This document shows positions 50,553-62,500 of a DNA stretch of 64,000 bases, one piece after another. The stretch is from Gordius sp. MW1. Lineage: Eukaryota > Nematomorpha > Gordioida > Gordea > Gordiidae. The notes under the pieces were generated by a model. That model ran no database searches, was not told the DNA's origin, and worked only from the letters and a program-made list of their open reading frames with translations. The translations under genes were made by a program, and so were the position numbers. The DNA lies in NCBI GenBank assembly GCA_964036665.1, contig OZ038532.1:9610001-9674000 (forward strand), written 5' to 3'. The number at the start of each line of letters is the position of its first letter. Within the stretch, counting starts at the first letter, position 1.

Positions 50553-53500
50553 GTAATTATTATGGCCAGGGGATTATATTACTCATAACATCTTGATTTG
50601 CATTTTGTTATTTATCATTTTTTTAATAGAGGGTTTGTACCTTGAGCCAGACAGGACATTTAGCTGCGTGCTTATATGTCCTCCAGGATGGATCTATTTA
50701 AAGGAATTGGGAGAATGTTGGCATCTAAAAGAGCAAAAAATGACTTTTACGCATGCCGATAATTATTGCCGTACATTGGAATCCTTATCTTATCCTTATA
50801 TAGATAAATCACAAATGGTAATCTATACTTTAATTTATTTTATCAGTTATAAAAGTTGTGCAAATATAAATTAAATTGACATAGTTATTTACGGACTAAG
50901 AGACACAATCAAGTGACACAACATCCTTGTGTCTTTTTTAACAAAAACAATAAAAATGGTTTGTATATTTTAAAAAAGGATGCAATGAAGAAACTTAACA
51001 TTGACAACGTCTGGGTTTATATATATAGAAACACCGATGATAAACTCTATTTTGACGCTTATAAAAGAATCGTGACGCGTTGTAATGAAGGATATCATTG
51101 TTCCCCTATTCAATGGAACGAACCTCATATGTAATTTAAATTAGCATATGAAAAAATTTTAAACCTGCATTTTATTTTTTATTTCGTAACTTATTTGCAA
51201 ACATAATCTCAAAATTGAACATTCATATGTCAAAAGTTGCTTATAGTTTGAGACCAATTTTAGGTCAGATAGGAGACGGAGTCATGTTTTATTATGAATT
51301 TACGGTTTGCTGATATGTTAATTACAAATTATATTAATTTATAAAATCCGACAAATGTATAGATCAGTCGGTAATATTTTTTTTAAGATTTTGATTAGGC
51401 TCAAAACATTTTCAGCAATTGACTGCTTTATTTGATATCATTGATTTCAAAAAGACTTATTCGTTTTAGTTTAATTTTTTTTAAAAACAAATGTTTTATC
51501 GATGTAAATTAGTAATAATATCATTGTGAAATGACGTATTATATTTAATTTAAAAGGATTTGGGGTCCGGGCCAGCCTAGGCAAAAGCATTGGGAAGATT
51601 GCGTCCGGTACGTGAATTTAGCTCTGGATGTTGCATACTGTGGCGTAACTGCTGCTAGACCATTATGTATGAAAGAACATTGTGGTAAAAGGCAAAATAA
51701 ATTATGTGAGATAAAAAGTCGTATTAAATTTAAGATAAAAAAAAGCATTCCAACCCTTTCTACTTTTAAAATCACTAGACTCAGGAAAAAACCGACATCA
51801 TATCCAAAGACTTCATGTTTTCAAAAACATATATCACTAGATGAATCCGGCAAACGTTGTTTTGCCATTTACCCAGGAGTATTAGCAGAATATATATCAT
51901 CTTAATATAAATATAAATAAATCTCACTAGATTAAGAATATATTAAATATAATTGGTAAGTGTTTATTATGTAAAGATTTTTAAACAAATAGTTAAAGAA
52001 GAAGGTCCAAGGCCCAGGCCCACTCAAGAGAGAAAACCTGGCCCCATGCCCCCCCCTTCAAGGGAAAAATCTTTGGCCCCCTGGCCCTTCAAGCAATTTT
52101 TTTTAATTTTTTGTAATTAAGAAACAATATTATAATTATAATTATTTGTTTCTGAAATTCTGAACTTAATAATGTCCGAAGAACTGAGATATATCAACAT
52201 TTATTGGCACTTTGTTAAAATTATTTTAATTTTTCTCCTTATTTAACGCGCAAAAAATGACAAAATTAGATTTTTTAATTTATTTAGCCACACAGGAGAA
52301 GACACGACCGTCCTATAATAATAATAATTGACGTGAAAAGTAAGCAAAAAAATGACTTTGATACTCAATGTTTCATATCGTAAAAACAGCACATGCCTAC
52401 ATTTATCACACTACCTACACGATAGATAGGCAGTACGTGATGAGGTTACGTTGATTAACATTCGATTAAACGTCAAAACGTATAAAACAAAATGTCTCGA
52501 AAACTACTGGACCGATTTGGCTCGCAAAATCTTAAAACACGCTCCGGAGTGTGGGGAATAAACTGTGAAATTTTGAGCCAAATCAGTCCGGTAGTTTTCC
52601 AAAATTGGTGCCGGCTTACATATATATACACATACACACATATATACATAGTTTCATTTTTATATATAAGATATGAAAACCTGGCCAATATTAATTTGAT
52701 TAAAGAAACCCATCTGAATTCCTAAAGTTTAAATACTTTTAGCGTTGAGTTAAAATTGTTGATTGCTATTAAGTACAAATGTGTCTTGCAATAAATAACA
52801 ACTCGAGACTAAATCCTAATTTAACGGTAGTTTATCTTTTCCCTTACTTATTGTACCTAGGTTTGTATGAAATTTAATTCCTACTATTTTCTTAATGATT
52901 TTATTTTAAATACCATTGCTAGTTATATATTAAGGAGTATAATATTATATATTAAATATATTACGACGGTCCCAAGTCCGTGTGCAAAATGCGGAGAATT
53001 GGCATCAGGTAGGAAACCGGCTGTATTCCAACATCATGATAGTTTCAAACAAAACTTTACAACATAAACTAGGGCGTCTTCCAAATACGACACGCACTGC
53101 ATCTCCCTTCCGTGCAATGTGAAATATACATTAAGACTCATATCAAAAGCGGTTAGAAATTGTGGATAGAAAGTAGTTTAACGAGAATGAGCATCGAGGT
53201 CGCACAAATGCTAAAAAAAAGAAGGTCACATCGCTTGCCTACATGATACTAGGTGAAACGGAACCAAAGCTCGGGAGTTAGAAGAAGGATACAAAGATTT
53301 TTATAGTGTGTCACCAAATCGTAGAAACGGTGTCGGTATCGTTCTAAGCGAAGCGTTTACCGAAAAGGTGGTGGAAGTCAAGCGTGTTCAAATAGGTTAA
53401 TGTGGGTGAAGATTGCAGATCAAGGGGCCCTCCTAACCGTTATGTGCGGGTATGCTTTTAAATTGGGTGTATGGAAATTCATTGGAAAAGAAAATACAAG

Positions 53501-56500
53501 AAATAGGACAGGTAAAAAGGCTTATTATTAGGCGGATGGTATGAACAATATCATGGATGCTATGGGCATGGTCAGAAGAATAAAGAAGGGGTAAAACTTT
53601 TTCAAGTATCCCAAGCATACGACATGCCGATCCCTAATATCTATTATCAAAAAAGCGAAGATCATATTATAAATTATAGAAGTTGGAAGCATATTAGTCA
53701 AATTGACTATCTGCTCCTACGGCGAAAAGGATTGCAAAGTAATACCGGGAGAAAAAATTGCGAGGCAAAATTGTCCACTTGTCATGGATCTTAAAAGCTA
53801 AGTATTTCCCGAAAGAAGAAGGATTTATGAACCTTGAATTCGACACGAAACGCTAAAGGGTATGTTGACGAACAATAAATATCACCAAAAAGCCTTTTCA
53901 CTCTTGGGTAGACGACGATTGGGAACTATATGGGCATAAAGGAAACAGCGATTCGTGTTCTAAGACACACCAAAGAAGTCAAAGCTATGGATAGGGAACT
54001 ATGGTGATTATATCATCAGTTAGGGATTTCATCGAAAGAAAGAAAAATCTATATAGACGTTGGCATAAATCAAAATGTCGGACGATTATCAAGAGTAGGA
54101 GGCCAAGAGAGCCGCGAAAAAGGCCGTTAAATTAGCGAAGAATGACGCGTACACCGAGATGGCAAACAAACTGGACCTTAGAGGGGGCAAAAAACTTATG
54201 TACAAATTGGCCAAGATAAGGGGGAAAATACTGGCTAGGTGTTATGCTCCCTAAATGGGTTTATGAAATTTGAGAAAGACATTTTCATTGATTCCTTGTA
54301 AATTAAAATGAATAGGACAGGATGAAAAAGTAGTTCCTATAGTGGATTTCAGCGCCCACGTAGTGGAAGATTTTCTCGGGTATGAACAAAATCCTGGAGC
54401 CTACAAAGAAGGGGAACTCCAAGTATCCCAAGCATACGACAAGATCAATTGCTATCTTTAAAAACGCGAAAATATATTGTGACTTATAGAATTGGGAAGC
54501 ATTTTAGGCAAATTGACCTAGCTGATCATACGGCAAAAGAATTTAGGGAGCATCAAGGATGGCAAATTAATAAGAGAAGAAATCGCCAGGAAAAATAGTC
54601 CCCTTTAGGATCCTAAGATAAAATTATTTTCAGAAAGAAGAAAGGTTTATGAACATCAAATTCGATACGAAATATTGAAAAATCCGTCGACGAACGAAAA
54701 AACCAGCAGATAACCTTCACACTTTTGCCAGAAAGTTGTAATAAAATAGAAGGCGATTTGGAGACGCTCGGCAATTCAGGTTCTAGGACAGACCAAAAGA
54801 CACAAAGCCTTAAATAGAAAACTATGGTGGTGGGATCAATCAAATATGGATTTTAATAGACATGGGCATAAGTCAAAAAAGCTGGAGGAATATCAAGAAT
54901 AAAAGGAGGCAAAGGAGCCCGTAGAAGGCCGTCCATACACCGAATGGCAACCAAAATGAATCATAAAGCGGAAACTTATACACAAAGTGGCCAGGATAAG
55001 TGAGAAAAAAGTCGCTGCCGAAGTTATTAAGATAGTCAAAGACGAGAAAGGTCATACCTTATTTAAGCCGAAGGCGTTGATTAATCAAAGGATATTTCAA
55101 GGGACCCCGATATTGAGCCAAATATAACTATGTTCGCACTCTTTTGGGAGTTGGAAGTTAGGACAGAAATGAAGAAGATGCAAAAAAGAAAAAGCAAACG
55201 GCCCATATGGAATTCCTATAAAATAGCAGTCGCGACCATGACGAACCTATTTAATAAGATATTGGTAAGATTAAATTCCTAATTAATGGAGAGCAAGAAC
55301 AATTATACCTTTTTTCAAAGGCAAAGGAGACCCTCAGGACTGTGGCAATAGAGGTATCATTTAACTTGCCAATTTTTGAAGTTTAAGGAAAGGATAATCG
55401 TAACAAGCTCAAAACGAGGTGGATATATCGGCTGACCAATTCAGATAGTGGCCGGCAAATCCACAATCGACCCGATCTTCGCACCAAGACAGATGATGAA
55501 TAAATATGGAGAAAAAACCTAGATATTGTTTTTATCGGGTTGGAAAAGATTATGACACTATCCCTCGAGATTTAATATGGCGATGCTTGAGAAAATAAAA
55601 TATTCCTGATGCCTATAGACGGCTTCTGATAAATAATTATGAAGCCTCAAATTCTTCTGCTACGACGACAGTTGGAGACTCGAAACGTTTTCGGGTTGGA
55701 ATTGGATACCATCAAAGATCTGCTTTAAGTCCCTTTTTATTTAATATAATTATGGACACTATAATGACAGACATTTAAAACCATCGCCATGTTGTATGCT
55801 ATATGCCAATGATATAGCATAATGCGAAGAAATAAAAGAGAAAGTATTCGAAGAAGCCGAAAAGTGGTCAAAACGCCTAGCTCGATATGTCAACGATCGA
55901 AAAACCGTATAAATATAAATGAAACAGGCAGTCCATCGCTGGATGACCATCTAGAGTACCCATAAGCAGACAGGTTTACAAACCTCGGCTCAATGCTACA
56001 TCAAGTGGGAGGTAGCATAACAGAAGTAATGCCCGGATCCAAAAAATGGCCTAAATGGCGAAGTGTATCCAGTGTAATATGCAACATGAAAATGCCAATA
56101 TGGTTGAAGAGCAAAGCAAATCCATCGTAAGACCGTACTCTATGGAAGTGAAACATGGGTATTAAACACCACGGAAGAAAAGCTATTATAAGCCACAGAG
56201 ATGAGAATAATACGGGGGAGTTTGGGGTATACTAAGCTCGGACCTAAGACGAATGACTTTCTCATGATTTAAATGGGTACTCAATCTTTGGAGAAGGAAA
56301 TTGGCTAGAGTGGTATGGGCATATACTAAGTAGGGAGACGAATGATATAAATCAAAAAAATACTGAACATGGAGGTACCGGGAAGAGATGAAGATGACGA
56401 CCTCGTGTCACGAAAGGGCTAGTCGATAAAGTTATAAAAACAAAAGAGATTGGTCAAGACATAACAGCCAGCCGGTCAATGGAAGGAACACACAGAGACA

Positions 56501-59500
56501 AGCCCCACGACTGTGGGACCAAGTAACAGATATAGAAGAAGAATGACCAGCAATTGAAGGACTATACTTTTTAAATTTTAGTATTTCTACAGTAAGGTTA
56601 TATAAAATGCAATGGCACTGTTACAGAAAGAAAATATTAATGGAGATGAATACCAGATTTATAATAATGAGCGTTTGAAAGCATGGATTAAATAGGGCCC
56701 ACATTTATTACTTCAAAAATGAAATATTCATACTTTAAGGTGTGGTGTATAATATATTTTTAAGACTAATCTGAGCTTAAATATAAAAAGCGCAATTAAC
56801 TAAATTGAGCCTTGTTTTGCAGCAAAAATGTCCCGATTACGCAAAGAAACATAACAAGGTTTTTACGCACCAGAACCCTAGCTAGACCAACTCAAAATCA
56901 TTAAAGGATATTTTAGTTATATTTACTTTGAGGCACTAACTAGCCCACCCTCTGAATTCCGCAGACATAGTTCCATTATAATTGTCTTTGTTTCGGTCGT
57001 AGTTAAAGGAACGACAATACTTTAGATATATAAATTTTCTAAAACTTACTTTACCAAAAAAACACTTTTTTAGTGGCATCTATATAAGTATTGAATTAAA
57101 TATAATGGTTTTTTATCATTCATAGTATCTTTATTTGTCACGTTTGGTATTATTTTATTATACAAATTTGGGGAAAAAATATAATTGAATGCTATAACTT
57201 TAAACATTTAGTTAAGAATGTGTTTTAATTGGGGTAATAGAAATTTCTAATAAAATATCGGACTATAGGTTTTAATAGGTGTCAGGTGGCTTCATATTAA
57301 TGTTAACTTATTGCTTGAAAAATATATATAAAAGATATGTACTTACTCCTTTAATTTATTAAAATAAATTTAAAACATTATTTTACTAATCCCTAACTAA
57401 ATATATAATTTTTAAAAATTAAATTATCTTACAATTTAATCATAGTTTATATGCTTTTCAACAATTTATAAAGGAATGCCCCTTGATACTGCCTGTTCTA
57501 TTACTGAAGAATGTTTGAGACACACAGAAAACTCCGTGTGTACTCAAATTTGCACATGCAAACTGCGCTATTTTAAGTCATCATCAAACAAATGCTCTAA
57601 AAGTAAGAGCTGGCAAATTTGCATTGAATACATAATTTTTAAAACATGACGCTATCATGGGTATATGTTAGAAATTTAGTTTTAAGCAATGCTGTATCTA
57701 ATATCAGAAAAGGCGATGAAAGTTATTTTATTTAATTTGGAGAATTTAATCAAAACTTGTATCCACATGTCAATGGTTATTCTTCAAATAAAAATGGGGG
57801 GGGGGGGTGGCTGAAAAAATTGTTTGGGTTCATATATATCAAATAAAATAGATACTATTTAAATATAGTTAACCCTAAAACTAAAGGAAGCTATCAGTAA
57901 CGTGCTGATTTAAGAAATAATAATATACAGTGTTAAGCTTATTTTATGCCATACATCTATAGACTAATTGATTACCCAGCCTTGCGAAATCATGGCCATT
58001 CCTAGAAGATCATGTCCATGTTCTTATATCAGAATAATTTATTTACATTAATTGACAAATTTCGTTTTGTATTTCTATTTTTTTCTTAGGCTCGTAAAAT
58101 TTCCGGTAGCTAATAGACATTCAAAAAATTGACTCCCCGACCTCTCTAAAATAGTGTGATACGCTAAATCTTGAGTAGGATATATAGACTTAGAATATGA
58201 TAATTTATATTTCTTTTTTATATAATATTCTTGGGGCCCTTTAAATAGACATTGCAAAAAGTTAATAAACGGTTACATTACATAGTGCCCCTTATATTTT
58301 ACTAAGAAGAGTTCTCCAATTCGTTTCAGTGAATCAGTTTATTAGCACGAACCTTCTTCATGCCATCTAAAAGAAGGTTCAATTGCTACTCAAAAGTGCT
58401 TATTTATCTCACTCTAAGAAATCTACCCTACGCTCCACGAGTGGCGGTATGGTGTTCCACCCTCCCCGCCCCCCCCCCCTCCTAGATATCACTAGCAAGC
58501 TTCATCCCGTTTATCAATGGATGATCAAACAATTGACTTACAATCTAGATCAGCTCGTCAACTCATCTCCTAAATCGGACGACATAAAACTTGACTCTTT
58601 ACGCGTCCATTGGGGACCATCCAAAAGGAAGGGTATTTACTCTTATTAACAAGTTCTGAAGCTTGACTTTCTCTGAACAACTCACCTACTTTTGGAAAGC
58701 TACATTTTAATTGGGCGTTCGCAATTAAGAATGGCTCAAGGCTCTTCCAATAAAAACCTGCAATTACTGTCAGGCGAGAAACTTCCTATGTCACATTGCT
58801 TTCTCTTACTTTTTGTCCTCTGTCGACATCTTGTCATTGTCAATACATCAAGGAACGGCATCCCCTTTATTTGATAAATAACAAATCTATCGGCAACAAA
58901 AAAAGACGGCATTCTTATTAACCCCTATTCGTCTACTGAGATAAGGAAAGAGGAAAAATACGGCTGTCTTAACGATTTTCTTTTCGTTAGTTGTGACCAC
59001 AACCCCTGATAACTTAGGGAAATGAAAGTAACCAACTTCTTTAATATTAATCACCGCAAACTCTCATGTTGCTAAGAAATTTCCCCACCTTTAGCAGAAG
59101 ATTTCATTAAAGATTGTTAATTCCAATCCTATCTCAATCCATGAATCAATGGCGGCTTTTTTCAGGGGTCTTATTAATAATATTAACAAAACGGCATTTA
59201 ATGATGCATAAATTTTTTTTCTTTTAACGCGCTGGGCCTGAAGTGCAGAAAAAAATACGGCACTACTAAATAATTAAATAGTCATAATGGATAATGAGCT
59301 TAATAAATGACATCTGATATCGACCATTACAATCCATATTATTCATGCCTATGTTTGAAAAATATGCTGTTTTCTTCCCCAACTGAATTTAGTAATGGAG
59401 GCAGTCTATTGATCTATTACATAAAATACCCATGGTCGCATCTTTATAAACTTAAACGTTAAAATATCTGTACGCTTTTTATTTTTGTTATACATGTTAC

Positions 59501-62500
59501 ATAGAAAAAGAGTTAAATCAAAATTGCGACTATTCCTCCGGTGTTGACTGTGAATCCGGATTTTGCATTAAAGGAAGATGTCAATGTCCAAAACATTTTT
59601 ATATTGATACCTCTGGAGATTGTCTTCCACGTATTTTTGCATTAATTAAATAAAATGTTAACGTTACGCAAAATAAGAAGTTGAAGCCGTATTAATTTCT
59701 CTTATTTCAAATACACTGACAAATTTTATTTTAAATTTTTGATGGCTACTGAATAAATATTTAAATTTATAGAGGCAAGTTTATTTGACACCTGTAAAAT
59801 GAATGAACAATGTCTTACTGGGCAATGCTGGCAAGGATTTTGCGGATGTGCTCCTTCAATGTTTGTTCAAAATATGATTTGTAGAGGTAAACTAAATGTA
59901 AATAAATTATAAGATTGCAAATGTATTTAGCTCAAGTTTTTCATTATCGAACTCTTTATAATAAAATTTAATCTTAGTGTCGAGTCACTCTAAATTTCCT
60001 TAACGTGTTTAGTTGGAATATTAACGGAAGCCTGTGAGACAACGGCTTCGTGTGAAAAAGGACAATGCATAAATTTCATCTGTCAATGTCCAATTGGATA
60101 TACAAAAATTAAGGGCGGTTGTTTTAAAAGTAAGATTACCTTAAGATTTTTAATCTTTATTTGAATATATTTACTTATTTATTACCAAGAGCTGACGCAG
60201 TATAGCGAATGCATAAGTCATGATCAATGTCTTGGTGAAACATGTATTGATAATATTTGTGCCTGTCAAAACAATGAATTCTATGAAAACGGACTTTGCT
60301 ATCAAAGTATCAATTAAATTGTTTATTTTGCATCTAAAAAATTTCACCAGTGTATTAGTACATGATTAGATTAGAATTTAAAAACTTGTACTCATATAAA
60401 AGTTAAAATATGCTATAGTTTAAATAAGATAGTGTGTATGTGTATTTATATTACTCATTTCCCAGAGAAATTTCAGCATCATCGATGCTCTACCAATTAC
60501 CAATGCTACAGTAATCAATGCGTTAATGGATTGTGTCAATGCCAATCAGGCTTCTATGCAAGGAAAGGAATCTGCTGGAGAAGTAATACTATTATTAGTT
60601 GTTATTTAAGATTTATTCAAAAATATACAGTATAAAAATGTCAACTAAATTACTCATTTAAAGTTAACTTTTAATCGTAAATATACAATATAGGTTTTGA
60701 GTCAAAATTAATGAGGCTTCGTCTAATAATAATTTAATCAAAACATTTAAAATTATTAACATGTATAAATATTTTTAATCACAAAGATTGGTTTCTTAAC
60801 TTTATAATCGCCCAACGGCAATAAAAAATCATCTATATAATAACACTAGATGGGAAAGATTTTCCTTCGGGCTAAGCAAATTAAAAAAGAAAGAAATCAG
60901 TTATGGCTTTAAAAAGGTATATTATTACTTAGGCAAAATAAGAGATAAATAGCACAGATAATATAGCTTATACGAGAAAGGAAATATAGAGGATTAGAGA
61001 TTCAACAGATTGTTTTTTGACGAAAAGAAAGTTATACACCTTAAATTAATGACAAAATGCTAAAGAAAAACGTTGACAAGCAATAATTACCACAAAAAAT
61101 CCTTAAGACTATTAGTATATACGATACACATTTTAAAACAGACAAATTGTAAGCTTCGAATAAGGAATTATGGTGGGAGAACAATTGATAAAGAGTTCAA
61201 AGAAAAAAATTAATTTCTACTTCAGATAAATTGTCGGAGTATTTTCACGTATTTAGGGAGACAAGGAGGGCTGCATAAAAGGGCAATGCAAAAGCGGAGC
61301 CTGCTTACACTAATATGGCTATAAAACTGGATGGTGCTAAGTCGGGGTCCATAAAGTAGTCAGAAACAAAGAGTATTCAAATATAATGTGGAAATGACAT
61401 ACAATATGGAGCCAAACATATATATGTTTGAACGCTCTCAGGAGGGTACAAATAAATGAGATTCATAAAGATAAGGCTAATGGAATACAGATAGAAGCTC
61501 GGGGTACCGGGAGAAATAAGTCTAGATTATGACGAACCTTTTAGCAAGATATTGGTTGAAGCGGATTCTCGATCAATGGGGGAGGGGGGGGGGCTGCACT
61601 ATTAGAACCTTGTTTGTTTATCTGATCCAAACCACAATGCGATCTCTGAACCAAGACAAATTATGGATGAGGCAACTTGAAGATATCGACTTAGAGTAGA
61701 TTTATTATGGTGATTAAGGATATAGAGGGACAAATTATTTTTATTTATGTAGTAATGAATATATTTCTATATATGTACGGCTAACGAAAAATATATATGA
61801 ATCCTTAATTTCGGTTAAAACCACTAGAGTAGAGATAGAATTTCGTAAAAGGTCTGCAATAAGAGTCTTTAACACGATAGCTAAAGACATCCAAAAGTTA
61901 TCTCCATGGTCTATGATATAATACTATGCGAGGAGATAAAGAAACAAATATTTAAAGAGGCCGGAATTGGTTAAAACGGTTAACTGAAAATGGTATGCAT
62001 GGAGATGAACGTCATTTACCACATCGCTGATTATTAAAATACCCAAGATTAGATAGGTTTACATACCTGGTAATGGTACATCAAGAGGAAGTCAGTGCAA
62101 AGGAAGTCAATGCACGGATATAAAGAACGGCTTAAATGCGAGATATATCCGGTGTCACATGTGAGAAGATGACTCCATTATGGCTGAGGAGCAAAAACTT
62201 CAAATTTATCGTAGGACAGGTACTGATTTGCGGAAGTGAAACGTGGGCGTTAAACCTAATGAATATAAGCTCACACAAGCCACAAATCTATGAATTTTAT
62301 GCTAGAGCTTGGGGTACACAAAGCTCAATCTTATAACGAGTATCTACTTTAGGGCAAAAATGGGTTGCCTATGACAGACATGTAATTGGGCAAACATAAA
62401 TGCGGATGATGTATGTGTTGTGTATAGTAGTTATAAATATGAAATTGCGTGTAAATTTGGTCACGTCGTGTCAAGTGGAAAAGGTAAGTGCACAATGTTA

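Noticed and set aside
62136-62336. 66-residue plus-strand frame as a gene
   Set aside because: It is the C-terminal box of an RTE reverse transcriptase (GSETWAL) inside an intron, not a host gene.
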